From positions 62,001 to 126,000 of the forward strand of contig JAHCID010000009.1 in assembly GCA_026129405.1 (NCBI GenBank): a stretch of 64,000 nt of DNA. The letters run 5' to 3'. This document shows, piece by piece, positions 19,897 to 32,333 of the stretch. The notes below the pieces were generated by a model that worked only from the letters and a program-made list of their open reading frames with translations, did not search any database and was not told the DNA's origin. Position numbers and translations under genes: made by a program. The first letter of the stretch is position 1; the number at the start of each line of letters is the position of its first letter. This stretch comes from a bacterium. GTDB taxonomy: Bacteria > Desulfobacterota > Binatia > DP-6.

Positions 19897-21549
19897 GTGC
19901 GGCTCCCCCGCTTCGTCCGCGGCGACGTCGACGGATTCTTCGGGCTCGCGCTCGACAACCTCGTCCAGCTGCTCCTCATCGACGCGCTCTGCCGCACCGT
20001 GCTCGGCATGTCGCCCGAGCTGCTGTACGGCCGCGTGCTGCCGGCGGCGGCCGTGTCGCTGGTCGTCGGCAACCTGTTCTACGCCTGGCAGGCGCGCCGC
20101 GTCGCCCGCGCCACCGGCCGCACCGACGTGTGCGCGCTGCCCTACGGCATCAACACGGTGTCGCTCTTCGGCCACGTCTTCCTCGTCATGCTGCCCGCGA
20201 AGATGGTCGCCGAGGCGGCCGGTGCGGCCGACCCGGTGCTGGTGGCCTGGCAGGCCGGCCTCGTCGCGACGCTGGGCTCGGGCGTGATCGAGATGGTGGG
20301 CGCGCTCGGCGCCGAGCGGCTGCGGCGCGCGACGCCGCGCGCGGCGCTGCTCGCGACGCTCGCCGGCATCGCCCTCGGCTTCATCGCCATGGGCTTCTTC
20401 TTCCGCACCTACGCGCGGCCGATCGTCGGGCTGACCACGCTCGCGATCGTCCTGGTCACCTACTTCGGCGGCGTGCGCCTGCGCGGCGGGCTGCCGGGCG
20501 GGCTGGTCGCCGTCGTGGTCGGCACTGCGCTCGCGTGGCTCACGGGCATCGCGCCCGGCCCGGATCCGCACGCGCCGCCGCAGCTGCACCTGCCGGTGCC
20601 GGTGCTCGGCGATCTCCTCGCCGGCCTGCGCGGCGACCATCTGCTCGCCTACCTGTCCGTCATCCTGCCGATGGGGCTCTTCAACGTCGTCGGCTCGCTC
20701 CAGAACATCGAGAGCGCCGAGGCCGCCGGCGACCGCTTCCCCACCGCTCCTTCCCTGGCGGTGAACGGGCTCGGCAGCATCGCGGCCGCCGGCTTCGGCT
20801 CCTGCTTCCCGACCACGATCTACATCGGCCACCCGGGCTGGAAGGCGATGGGCGCGCGCTCGGGCTACTCGGTGCTGAACGCGGTCTTCGTGACCATCGT
20901 CTGCCTCACCGGCACGCTCGCCCACATCGCCTGGGCGGTCCCCGTCGACGCCGGCATGGCCATCGTGCTGTGGATCGGCATCGTCATCACGGCGCAGGCG
21001 TTCCAGGCGGTGCCGGTGTCCCACGCGCCCGCCGTGGTCCTCGGCCTCATGCCCGGGCTCGCCGCATGGGGCGCGCTGATGGCGAAGAACGGCCTCCATG
21101 CGGCCGGCGTCGGCGACCCGGGCGGGCCGCCCTTCTCGCCCGACCTGATCACGAAGTTCCATGCCACCGACACCTGGATCGACGGCGCCTTCGCGCTCGA
21201 GCAGGGCTTCATCTTCACCGCCACGATCCTCGCCGCCGCGACCGTCGCGATCATCGAGCGTCGGCTCGGGCGTGCCGCGGTCTGGTGCGCCGTCGCCGCG
21301 GGGCTGGCGGCGGTCGGGCTCGTCCACTCGTACCGCTGGACGCCGGGCGACACGGTGATGGCCCTGCGCCCGGCGTGGGAGTGGGCCGCCGGCTACGGCT
21401 GCATGACGCTCTGGCTGCTGGCCGCGCGCTGGCTCACGGTTCCCGACGACGGGCCGGGCCACGACGGCTCCGCCGCCGTTCCGCTCGCGACGTCTCGCGC
21501 GACGCCCGCATGCGGCGCCGAATCGCGCGCGCCAGCGTCACGCGAATGA
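19897..21549 (+). CDS. NCS2-like (xanthine/uracil-type) permease
   Basis: A 550-residue polytopic membrane protein with about 12-13 hydrophobic helices. The N-terminal [17 protein letters not shown], the [17 protein letters not shown] loop and [20 protein letters not shown] resemble the AzgA branch of the nucleobase-cation symporter-2 family, where these loops line the substrate site. The substrate is not certain; purines are the usual guess. The start is a GTG six bases after the protease stop; an upstream frame reading is only a shadow of that gene. The last 40 residues are hydrophilic. Confidence 0.75.
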   Translation: MRLPRFVRGDVDGFFGLALDNLVQLLLIDALCRTVLGMSPELLYGRVLPAAAVSLVVGNLFYAWQARRVARATGRTDVCALPYGINTVSLFGHVFLVMLPAKMVAEAAGAADPVLVAWQAGLVATLGSGVIEMVGALGAERLRRATPRAALLATLAGIALGFIAMGFFFRTYARPIVGLTTLAIVLVTYFGGVRLRGGLPGGLVAVVVGTALAWLTGIAPGPDPHAPPQLHLPVPVLGDLLAGLRGDHLLAYLSVILPMGLFNVVGSLQNIESAEAAGDRFPTAPSLAVNGLGSIAAAGFGSCFPTTIYIGHPGWKAMGARSGYSVLNAVFVTIVCLTGTLAHIAWAVPVDAGMAIVLWIGIVITAQAFQAVPVSHAPAVVLGLMPGLAAWGALMAKNGLHAAGVGDPGGPPFSPDLITKFHATDTWIDGAFALEQGFIFTATILAAATVAIIERRLGRAAVWCAVAAGLAAVGLVHSYRWTPGDTVMALRPAWEWAAGYGCMTLWLLAARWLTVPDDGPGHDGSAAVPLATSRATPACGAESRAPASRE

Positions 21550-21650
21550 CGATCGGGCAGGTTCGGCGACACCGGCAGCCGGCGCGACGTCGAGCGCAGC
21601 TGCCGTAGTCGGCGGTATGCGCATTGCAGGTCGGCAACTTCGAACTGGCC

Positions 21651-23234
21651 ATGTCCCTGTCCCTGCCTGCGCGCCAGCTCGTCTCCGGCTCCTCCCCGGC
21701 AACGGGCCCCGGATCGCCACCCGCCGCGCCGCTCGAGGTGGCACCGCGCGGCGCGCTCCTGCGCGCCATCGTCGCCGGCGGCCGCGACGTCCTGCTGACG
21801 GTCTCGTCGGACGGCTGGATCGAGCGCGCCAGCGACGCCGCGCCGGCCGTGTTCGGACGCACCGAGGGCGAGCTCGCGGGCATGGCGCTCGACCACGTGG
21901 TGCGACCCGCGGACGACGGCGGCGCGGAGCACGCCGACCTCGTGCGCCCGGATGGACGGCGCGTCCGCTGCGCCCTCGCCGCATGGCCGGCAGCGGAGGC
22001 CGGCCGGTGGATGGTGCTCGTGCGCGACGTCGCCGAGGCGCAGGCCGCCGAGGCGGCGCTGCGCGAGGAGGGCGAGGTCGCGCGCGCCCTCCTCGATCTC
22101 GGCGATACGCTGAACCGGCACCTCGGCGATCCCTACGTCCTCGACTGGGTGACGACGATCGCGCTCCGCCTCCTCGGCTGCGACTGGAGCACCGTCCTCG
22201 GCTGGGACGCGCGCCGCCGGCGCTATCGGCCCTTCGCCACCGCGGGCGTCCTGCCCGGCGATCCGGGCGCGCTGGTGCTCGCTCCCGAGGAGCTCGGCCT
22301 CCTCGACCTGCTCGAGCCGGGCGGCGTCGTCGAGCTCGCCGACCTCGCGCGTCAGGACCTGCTGCCGGCCGCGCCGCTCCTCGAGCTCGGCCTCACGACG
22401 GCGCTCTGCGTCCCCATCTGCCAGCGGCGCGACGTCGTCGGTCTCCTGATCCACGCCTGGAAGCAGCCGCCGGCGCCGAGCCCACGCACGCACCGCCTCG
22501 CCGTCGGCATCGCGCAGGCGACCGCGTTCGCGCTCGACAACACGCTCCGCCTCTCCGAGCTCCAGAGCGCCAACCGCATGAAGTCGGAGTTCCTGAGCAC
22601 GCTCTCGCACGAGCTGCGCACGCCGCTCAACGTGCTCCTCGGCTACAGCGAGATGCTCGCCGACGCCGACGCCGCCGACCGGGCGCTCGTCGGCGGCATC
22701 GCGCGCGCCACCGTGCAGCTGCGCGACGTCGTCGAGGGCGCACAGGACCTCAGCTGGCTCGACGCCGGCGTCGTCCTCGAGCCCGAGGAGATCGACCTGC
22801 CGGCGCTGGCGGCCGAGCTGGTCGCCGCGGTGGACCCGCTGCGCACCGCCGACACCGCGCTGCTGACGGAGGGCGTGCCGCCGGGGCGCGTCGTCCTCGA
22901 CCGCCGCGCGCTCTACACGACGCTGAAGCACCTGCTCACGAACGCGTGCAAGTTCACGCCGCGCGGGTGGGTGTCGCTCGGGGTCGAGATGGGCGACGAG
23001 GTCGCGACCTTCACCGTGCAGGACACCGGCGTCGGCATGGCCGCCGACGACGTCCCCGCGTGCTTCGAGCGCCTGCGCCAGATCGACGGCTCGAACACCC
23101 GACGCTTCGGCGGGCTCGGCATCGGGCTCTACGTGGTGCGCCGGCTGGTCGAGACGCAGGGCGGGACGGTCGCGGTCGACACCGCACCCGGCGCCGGCAC
23201 GACCGTCAGCGTGTCGCTGCCGCTGGCGGGCTGA
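21651..23234 (+). CDS. Soluble PAS-GAF sensor histidine kinase
   Basis: About 527 residues, with no membrane helix. Domains in order: PAS (about 35-135, DGWIERASDAAPAVFGRTE), GAF (about 160-300, with LTTALCVPICQRRDVVGLL), HisKA with the phospho-acceptor His in FLSTLSHELRTPLN, and HATPase with the N-box KHLLTNACKFTP, G1 DTGVGMAADD and G2 GGLGIGLYVV. It should autophosphorylate in response to a cytoplasmic signal. No response regulator is adjacent, so it is an orphan. The ATG at 21651 is used; a TTG at 21624 adds nine residues. The 3' end overlaps the convergent M16 gene by 29 bases. Confidence 0.88.
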   Translation: MSLSLPARQLVSGSSPATGPGSPPAAPLEVAPRGALLRAIVAGGRDVLLTVSSDGWIERASDAAPAVFGRTEGELAGMALDHVVRPADDGGAEHADLVRPDGRRVRCALAAWPAAEAGRWMVLVRDVAEAQAAEAALREEGEVARALLDLGDTLNRHLGDPYVLDWVTTIALRLLGCDWSTVLGWDARRRRYRPFATAGVLPGDPGALVLAPEELGLLDLLEPGGVVELADLARQDLLPAAPLLELGLTTALCVPICQRRDVVGLLIHAWKQPPAPSPRTHRLAVGIAQATAFALDNTLRLSELQSANRMKSEFLSTLSHELRTPLNVLLGYSEMLADADAADRALVGGIARATVQLRDVVEGAQDLSWLDAGVVLEPEEIDLPALAAELVAAVDPLRTADTALLTEGVPPGRVVLDRRALYTTLKHLLTNACKFTPRGWVSLGVEMGDEVATFTVQDTGVGMAADDVPACFERLRQIDGSNTRRFGGLGIGLYVVRRLVETQGGTVAVDTAPGAGTTVSVSLPLAG

Positions 23235-24633
23235 CCGCCAACGCGTCGCAGCCCTCGGGCGTCGTCGACTGCACCGGCCCGAAGCGCGCCTCGAGCTGCT
23301 CGCGCACCTCGGCGGCGTTGCCCACGACGACGATCGCCATGCGATCGGGGTCGGGCATCCACCGCTCGGCCGCGCGCTCGGCGTCCGCGTCGGTGACGGC
23401 GGCGAGGCGGGTGCGGTAGGTGACGAGCTCGTCCGGCGGCAGACCGAAGAACTCGATCTCGGCCAGCCGGGCGGCCAGCGCGTCGGGGCTCTCGAGGCGG
23501 AGCGGGAACTGGCCCGCGAGGTAGGCCTTGGCCTTGCGCAGCGCCTGCGGATCGATCGGGCCCCGACGAAAGCTCCCCTCCACGTCGAGCGCGAGCCCGA
23601 GCGTCTCGGCCGTGGTGGCGCTCTTGGTGAACGTCGCCATCCGGAAGTCGCCGCCCGTCAGCCGCGCGGCGAAGCCGCTCGAGGCTCCGTACGTGAGGCT
23701 GCGCTTCACGCGCAGCTCTTCGATCAGCTTCGAGGTGAAGCCGCCGCCGAGCACGGTGTTCGCGACCTGCGCCGGAAGCAGATCGGGGGCGTTGCGCGCC
23801 ATGGCGATCGCGCCGGCGCGCAGCTGGGTCTGCGTGGCGTCGGGCTTGTCGACGAGGAGCACGCGGCGCGCCTCGACCGGCGGCGGCGGGCCGGCGCGCT
23901 GCGCGATCGCCTCGGGGCTCGGCGTCCAGCCGCCCAGCGCCTCGCGTACGCGCGCGACGATCCTGTCGGTCGCGACGTCGCCGACGATCGCGAGCACCGT
24001 GGCGTTGGGACGCCACCAGCGGGCGTGGAACTTGCGCACGTCGCCGCGACCCAGGCCTGCGACCGTCTTGTGCCGGCCGTCGATCGGCCGCCCGTAGGAG
24101 TAGCCGCCGTACAGGAAGGCGGCGAAGCAGCGCTCGGCGATGGCCGTCGGCTCCTCGAGATCGGCGACGAGGCCCGCCAGCTGCTGCTCGCGCGCGCGGC
24201 GCACCTCGTCGGCCGCGAACGTGGGCTCGCGCAGGACGAGGCGCAGCAGATCGAGCCCGCGGTCGAAGTCCTCGGACAAGAACTCGGCGTTGACGATGGT
24301 CCCGTCGGTGCCGGCCGCGGCGGCGATGCCGCCCGCCAGCGACTCCACGGCGCGCGCGAACTCCTCGGCGTCGAGCTTGCCGGCGCCGCGCGTGACGCTC
24401 GCCGCGGTGAGCGAGGCGAGCCCCAGCTGATCCGCGGGATCCTGCGCCGCGCCCGCGCCGATCATGGCGTAGAACTCGACGAGCGGCAGCTCGTGCGACT
24501 CGGCGACGACGAGCCGCAGCCCGTTGTCGAGCGTGACCCGCGTCACCGCCGGCAGCTCCAGCTCCTCGGCCGCACCCGCCGCGACCGGCAGCAGCGCGAC
24601 CAGGGCCACCAGGCCCGCGAGCAGGCGCCTCAC
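23206..24633 (-). CDS. M16 family peptidase-like protein, probable non-catalytic subunit
   Basis: The 475-residue precursor has a signal peptide (GTG start, RRLLAGLVALVALLPVAAGAA) and two M16 domains: TLDNGLRLVVAESHELPLV at the front and the C-terminal domain with KPDATQTQLRAGA and NTVLGGGFTSKLIEELRVKR. At the place where active members carry HxxEH, this protein reads DQLGLASLTAAS, so the zinc site is absent. Inactive M16 proteins pair with an active partner, here encoded directly upstream with a GTGA overlap. The pair probably forms a periplasmic zinc peptidase. Confidence 0.88.
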   Translation of the reverse strand: MRRLLAGLVALVALLPVAAGAAEELELPAVTRVTLDNGLRLVVAESHELPLVEFYAMIGAGAAQDPADQLGLASLTAASVTRGAGKLDAEEFARAVESLAGGIAAAAGTDGTIVNAEFLSEDFDRGLDLLRLVLREPTFAADEVRRAREQQLAGLVADLEEPTAIAERCFAAFLYGGYSYGRPIDGRHKTVAGLGRGDVRKFHARWWRPNATVLAIVGDVATDRIVARVREALGGWTPSPEAIAQRAGPPPPVEARRVLLVDKPDATQTQLRAGAIAMARNAPDLLPAQVANTVLGGGFTSKLIEELRVKRSLTYGASSGFAARLTGGDFRMATFTKSATTAETLGLALDVEGSFRRGPIDPQALRKAKAYLAGQFPLRLESPDALAARLAEIEFFGLPPDELVTYRTRLAAVTDADAERAAERWMPDPDRMAIVVVGNAAEVREQLEARFGPVQSTTPEGCDALAVSPPAAATR

Positions 24634-25985
24634 GAGCCGCCCCCGGGCGCCGGCGCGCGGCGGCGCCCGTCCGCGGCGATCGGCTCGAGCACGACCACCG
24701 TGCGCCTGGTCGGCACGAGATGGGTGGCGACGACGCGCTGCACGTCCGCCGCCGTCACCGCCTCCCATTCGGCGCCGAACTGGAAGAGCCGCCGGTAGTC
24801 GCCCAGGACGACCTCGCAGAACCCGAGCTGGTTCGCCTTGCCGCCGACGGTCTTCAGGCCCTTCACCAGCTCGGCGCGCAGCTGCCGCTTCGCGGTCTGG
24901 AGCTCCTCGGGCGTGACCGGCTCGCGCGCCATCGCCGCCAGCACCTCGTCGATGCGCTGCTCGACCAGCGCGACGCCCTTGCCGGGCCGGGCCTGGGCGT
25001 AGATCACGAACAGCTCGGGGTCGATGGCCCAGGTGATGTCGGCCGACACCCCCGTGGTGAGCTCGTGCTGCCGCACCAGCGCCCGGTCGAGGCGGGCGCT
25101 GTCGCCGCCCGTCAGCAGCTTGCCGAGCACGTCGAGGGCGGCGCGATCGGGATCGAGGGCGCGCACGCCGTGGTAGCCGAGCAGCAGGGCCGGCAGCTCG
25201 GCCGGCTTGCGCACCGTGATGCGGCGCTCGCCGTCCTGGGGCGGCTCCTCGGCGCTCACCGGGCCGGGGGGCGTCTGGCGCGGGATGCGGCCGAAGTGCT
25301 TCTTCGCGAGCGCGAAGCCGTCCGCGGGCTCGACGTCGCCGGAGAGCACCAGCACCGCGTTGTTGGGCGCGTAATACGTCTTGTGGAAGGCCTGCGCGTC
25401 GGCGAGCGTGATCAGGCGCAGGTCGGCCATGAAGCCGACGGGGTTCCAGCGGTACGGGCTGCGCTCGAAGGCGTGCAGGTAGAGCTGCTCGTACATCGTG
25501 CCGCCGACGTCGTTGTCGATGCGCAGCCGGCGCTCCTCCATCACGATGCCGCGCTCCTGCTCGAGGTTCTGCGGCGTGACGGCGAGATGCCCCATGCGGT
25601 CGGCTTCGAGGTCGAGCACGATCGGCAGGGCCTCGCGCGGAAAGTTGTTGAGGTAGGCGGTGAAGTCGCGCGTCGTGTAGCCGTTGGTCGAGCCGCCGTT
25701 GCCCTCGATGAGATCGTCGAACTGGCCCGGCCCGAACTTCTGCCCGCCGTTGAACATCATGTGCTCGAACAGGTGGGCCATGCCGGTGCGGTCGAGCTTC
25801 TCGTTGCGCGAGCCGACCCGGTAGAACACGTACGACGACACGACCGGGGCGGAGCGGTCGGTGTGCACGAGGACGCGCAGCCCGTTCGGCAGGGTCGCCG
25901 TCTCGACCGGCAGCGTGAACGCGCCCGACGACGCGATGGGCAGGGCCGCGACCGCGGCGAGCAGGACGAGGAGGCGGCGCAGCAC
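24630..25985 (-). CDS. M16 family zinc metallopeptidase, catalytic subunit
   Basis: The 451-residue precursor starts at a GTG (25985) with a signal peptide (LRRLLVLLAAVAALPIASSG). The inverted zinc motif HLFEH lies at residues 71-75 (GMAHLFEHMMFNG) and the third ligand Glu is in GIVMEERRLR (about 150). The second M16 domain begins near residue 240 and includes ALLLGYHGVRA and LLTGGDSARLDRALVR. It overlaps the downstream inactive partner by four bases. The family digests peptides in a closed chamber formed by two halves. It is divergent from ligA across 62 bases. Confidence 0.92.
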   Translation of the reverse strand: MLRRLLVLLAAVAALPIASSGAFTLPVETATLPNGLRVLVHTDRSAPVVSSYVFYRVGSRNEKLDRTGMAHLFEHMMFNGGQKFGPGQFDDLIEGNGGSTNGYTTRDFTAYLNNFPREALPIVLDLEADRMGHLAVTPQNLEQERGIVMEERRLRIDNDVGGTMYEQLYLHAFERSPYRWNPVGFMADLRLITLADAQAFHKTYYAPNNAVLVLSGDVEPADGFALAKKHFGRIPRQTPPGPVSAEEPPQDGERRITVRKPAELPALLLGYHGVRALDPDRAALDVLGKLLTGGDSARLDRALVRQHELTTGVSADITWAIDPELFVIYAQARPGKGVALVEQRIDEVLAAMAREPVTPEELQTAKRQLRAELVKGLKTVGGKANQLGFCEVVLGDYRRLFQFGAEWEAVTAADVQRVVATHLVPTRRTVVVLEPIAADGRRRAPAPGGGS

Positions 25986-26032
25986 GAGTCCGAGCGGGTC
26001 TATCAGATGACGGCACCGGATCAAGCTGCTAG

Positions 26033-28335
<2,303 letters not shown>

Positions 28336-30056
28336 GCTGCGGCGCTGGCTCGCATCGCCGGCGGCGCGCGGGCCGCTGCTCGCGCTCGTCTATCTGCTGC
28401 TGGCGCTGCACGGGCTCGGCGACGCGCCCATCGTCGGCGACGACGAGGCGCGCGAGGTCGGCATCGTGCAGGACGTCGTGCGCGGACACGTGCTGTGGCC
28501 GCGCTTCAACGACGACACGCTGCCCGACAAGCCCACCGGCTATCACTGGCTCGCGGCGATCCCGACCGCGCTCGCCGGTTTCTCCGAGACGGCGGTGCGG
28601 CTGCCGTCGGCGCTGTGCGGCGCGGCGCTGGTGTGGTGGACGGTCGCCTTCGGCACGCGTCTCGTCGGCCCCGCGTCCGGCACCGTCGCCGGCGTGCTGC
28701 TCGCGACCATGGTCGCGCTGTTCACGCGCGTGCGCGTCGCGCGGCCCGACGTCCTCCTGACGCTGTGCCTCGCGCTGGCGCTCGGCGCCGTGTGGGGGTG
28801 GTGGCGTGACGGCGATCGCCGCCAGGGCACCTGGGCACTCGTCTGGGCCGGGGCGGCGACGCTGGCGAAGGGCCCCGTCGGTCCGGTCATCTTCGCGATC
28901 GCGGTCGGCGGCTTCCTGCTCTGGCAGCGGGCCCTGCCCCGCCTGCGACGCCTGCCGACGCTCGCGGGCGTCCTCGGCTTCGCGGTGCTCGGGCTCGGCT
29001 GGTACGCCCTCGCGCTCCTCGGCTGGGGGGACCTCTTCGTGCAGGAGCACCTCGTCGGCCGCTACGTCCGCAACCTCGCCGGCGGCCTGCCCGAGGGCGG
29101 CGACTACTCGACGAACCCGATCTGGTACCATCTGTCGTTCTACGTCGTGCACCTGCCGATGGTGGTGATGCCGTGGACGCCCTTCCTCGCCGTCGCGCTG
29201 TGGCGCCTCTGGCGCCGCGACGGCTTCCGCGATCCGCGCGCGCGCTTCCTCGTCTGCTGGGCGCTCGCGCCGGCGATCGCGTTCACGCCCGCCGAGTGGA
29301 AGCTGCGCTACTACCTGCTGCCGGCGCTGCCGGCGCTGGCGCTGCTCATGGCGCCGACGGTGGAAGCGCTGCTGACGGCGCCGCGCGGGGCGCTGCGCCC
29401 GAGCCGGGCCTCGCTGATCGCGGCCGGGGTGACGGCGGTGCTGCTCGCCACCGGCACGTTCGTCGCGCTGGCGCGGCCCGACTGGCTGGCGCGCTCCGAC
29501 CGGCTCACGGTCGAGGCCTTCGTCGGCGCGCACGGCGGCGCCGGCGCCGCCGCCGCCGTGCTCGGCCTCACGGTGGGCGTCGTGTCGGGCGCGATCGCCT
29601 ACCGCGCCTGGAGCGTCATCGCGACCGGGGTGGCCGTCGTCGCCACCGGCTGGCTCCTCGTCGCCGTGCCGCGCATGGAGGCCGACAACGCCACCCGCGC
29701 GTCGTTCAAGCCCTTCGCCCAGGAGGCCGCGGCCCGCTTCCGCGACGCGCCCCTCGTCTTCTACGGCAAGGTGGTGCGCCAGATCGTCGTCTACGCCGAG
29801 CGCCCCATCCCGGCGCTGGCGCGCGATCCCGGCAAGATCACGCCCGGCATGGGCGTCATCGCCTTCGAGCCGGCCCAGCGGGCGCTGTCCGAGGCGAGGC
29901 TCGTCGGCCCCGTGCTGGCCGCAGGCGCGGGACGCCTCGGCAACGTCAGCCACGGCACCCTGACGCTGTCGGAGGGCCGCGTGCCGCCCGCGGAGCCGAT
30001 CCTGCCGCCGCCGCCCGAGCCGGCGGCCGATCGACCGCCGTCCGAGCCCCGATCGC

Positions 30057-31340
30057 TCACCGGGCCATGACGCTCGCGAGCCGGGGCTGCCGGGAGAAGA
30101 CGGCGAAGACGCGGACGAAGCGATCCTGGCTGCGATCGGCGATCCCGCAGTCGAGCGGGCCCGTGGTGACGATCGCGTAGGGGGCGCCGGCGCTCGCCGA
30201 TGCGAGCGCCTCGGCGACGCGTCGCGCGCGTGCCCGTGCCAGCCGCTGGTTGGTCCCGAAACGGGTCAGGCAGGCGTCCACCAGTCGATCGCGGTCCACC
30301 GACGGCACCAGGAGCAGGCGGACGTCGTGACCGTGCGCGAGGATCCGCCGCAGCTTCCGCGCCGCCGCTTCGATGCTCCGGCGAAAGGCGGCGCGATCCG
30401 CCTCGGCGACCGGGGCGCAGGACGCGGCCTCGTCGGGACTCGCCACGCCCGAGGAGAACCCACGGACCCGTGCGACCTGTCGGACGGACACGCCTGCCGC
30501 CGCGCGCGGCGGCGGCGCAGTCGTCGTCGTCGCGCCGGGCGGAGGCGAGGTCGAGGTTACGGTCGACGTCGTGGTGGGAACCAATGTGGTCGTCGGCGGG
30601 AACCCGTCGGTCTCGGTTTCGCCGCAGCCGAGCAGCGGAGCGATCAGCCCCACGAGGCAGACTCCGACGACCGCCGTTCCGAGCCGGGACATGCAACGAT
30701 CGTCGCTGCGTGCGACCGCCAACCCCACGCACACGAGCGTCGCCAGGGTGGCCTGCCCTGCGACCATGCCCCAGGACTCCGGCAGCACCGGCGCACCGAT
30801 CTTGGAGAGGGCGAACACGCCGCCGATCGTGCCGATGGCCGCGGCGATGATCCGCGTCACACCATCGTCGTCGTTCCGGGGCCGAGCTCCGTCGGAGGTG
30901 CCGAACAGCTTGGCGACGGCCAGCAGCAACGCGATGGTGACCAGAACGACGGCGAGGCTCGCCGCCCCCGAATCGAAGGCCGGGCTCGGCGTATGCCCCG
31001 CGGCCACGAGGCGTTCGACGAGCCCGACCAGGGGCTCGGCCCCGCTCGGGCTCGCCACCGGGACGCTCCGAAACGCCATCCACAGCGCGATGGCGGCGAA
31101 CGCGACCGCTACACCCGCTGCCCCCGCCCCGGTCGACACCCAGCGCCTCCAGCCCCGCGCCCAGGCGAGGTCGGCCTCGCGCTGCCGTCGCGCCTGCTCG
31201 GCCTCCAGCCACCGCTCGAGATCACGCGCCACACGCTCGGCATCATGCTCGGACAATCTGTCCGGATAGCCCGCAAGCTCCTCGAGACGGTGTTCGCGAT
31301 AGCGCGCCAGGGCCGCGGCGATCTCGGCTTCGCTCTCCAT
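30057..31340 (-). CDS. Multispanning membrane protein with C-terminal OmpA-like domain, function unknown
   Basis: The 427-residue protein begins with a charged helical region (MESEAEIAAALARYREHRLE). About five membrane helices follow between residues 75 and 255. A Thr/Pro-rich linker (TTTLVPTTTSTVTS and TTTTAPPP) leads to a soluble domain ending RLLLVPSVDRDRLVDA, NQRLARARARRVAEALASA and GPLDCG, which looks like a divergent OmpA/peptidoglycan-binding fold. It may tie an inner-membrane complex to the cell wall. It lies 136 bases downstream of rsmI on the same strand, possibly as a late operon member. Confidence 0.6.
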   Translation of the reverse strand: MESEAEIAAALARYREHRLEELAGYPDRLSEHDAERVARDLERWLEAEQARRQREADLAWARGWRRWVSTGAGAAGVAVAFAAIALWMAFRSVPVASPSGAEPLVGLVERLVAAGHTPSPAFDSGAASLAVVLVTIALLLAVAKLFGTSDGARPRNDDDGVTRIIAAAIGTIGGVFALSKIGAPVLPESWGMVAGQATLATLVCVGLAVARSDDRCMSRLGTAVVGVCLVGLIAPLLGCGETETDGFPPTTTLVPTTTSTVTSTSPPPGATTTTAPPPRAAAGVSVRQVARVRGFSSGVASPDEAASCAPVAEADRAAFRRSIEAAARKLRRILAHGHDVRLLLVPSVDRDRLVDACLTRFGTNQRLARARARRVAEALASASAGAPYAIVTTGPLDCGIADRSQDRFVRVFAVFSRQPRLASVMAR

Positions 31341-31476
31341 GCTCGGCGACGATCGAAGCAAAGCCCACGCCACACCGCGAATGAGACGCCGCCTACGGCA
31401 TCCGACCAGGGGCCGCCGCCAGACCGTCCACCGGCGCGGACACGGCGACCGCCCCGTGGACGGCGGGCGCGCGGCG

Positions 31477-32328
31477 TCAGTCGCCGCGTCCGTCCGCCAC
31501 CAGCGCCAGCGCGCGGCGATACACCTCGCGCCGCGGCACGCCGAGCGCACCCGCCACCGCGTCGGCGACGTCGCGCACGCGCTGTCCCGCCGCGAGCCCG
31601 GCGCGGATCGCGTCGTCGAGCGCCGTCGCGCTCGGCGCCGGCGCCTCGGTGGCGCCCGACACCAGCAGCGTCAGCTCGCCGAGCGGCACCGGCTCGGCGG
31701 CGACGGCGTCGCGCAAGGCGACGAGCCGCCCGCGGCGCACCTCCTCGTGGAGCTTCGTCAGCTCGCGGCCGACGACGACGTCGCGGTCGCCGAGGACGTC
31801 CGCCGCGTCGGCGAGGAAGTCGGCGAGCCGCCGGCCCGCCTCGAGGAAGACCGTCGCCCGGGTCTCGCCGGCAAGGGCCTCCAGCCGTGCCCGTCGCGCC
31901 GCGCGTCGCGCCGGCAGGAAGCCCTCGAAGACGAAGCGCTCGGCGGGAATGCCGGCGATCGACACGAGCGCCGTCACCGCCGACGGGCCCGGGATCGGCA
32001 CCACCGGCACGCCCGCCGCGATCGCCTCGCGCACGAGGTGGTAGCCGGGATCGTTGATGCCGGGCGTGCCGGCGTCGCTCACCAGCGCGACGCGCTCGCC
32101 CGCGAGCAGACGCGCCACGAGCTGCGGCGCGCGCGCGCGCTCCACGGCGTCGTAGTAGGCGACCAGCGGCCGCTCGATGCCGTGGTGCGCGAGCAGGACC
32201 TTCGTGCGGCGCGTGTCCTCGGCCGCGACGACGTCGGCCTCGCGCAATACCCGCAGCGCGCGCAGGGTCACGTCCTCGAGGTTGCCGATCGGGGTCGCGA
32301 CGACCCACAAGACGCCGGGCGCCGCCAC
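31477..32328 (-). CDS. rsmI: 16S rRNA (cytidine1402-2'-O)-methyltransferase
   Basis: The 283-residue protein is RsmI: LWVVATPIGNLEDVTLRALR opens the tetrapyrrole-methylase fold, followed by VAAEDTRRTKVLL, LVSDAGTPGINDPGYHLVR and PIPGPSAVTALVSIAGIP, the SAM and substrate loops. It methylates the ribose of C1402 in 16S rRNA and tunes decoding. The GTG at 32328 is five bases after the nuoN stop, so it is probably read from the complex I transcript. The C-terminal 60 residues carry a helix-turn-helix-like tail (LGVPRREVYRRALAL). Confidence 0.93.
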   Translation of the reverse strand: MAAPGVLWVVATPIGNLEDVTLRALRVLREADVVAAEDTRRTKVLLAHHGIERPLVAYYDAVERARAPQLVARLLAGERVALVSDAGTPGINDPGYHLVREAIAAGVPVVPIPGPSAVTALVSIAGIPAERFVFEGFLPARRAARRARLEALAGETRATVFLEAGRRLADFLADAADVLGDRDVVVGRELTKLHEEVRRGRLVALRDAVAAEPVPLGELTLLVSGATEAPAPSATALDDAIRAGLAAGQRVRDVADAVAGALGVPRREVYRRALALVADGRGD

Positions 32329-32333
32329 CGCGC

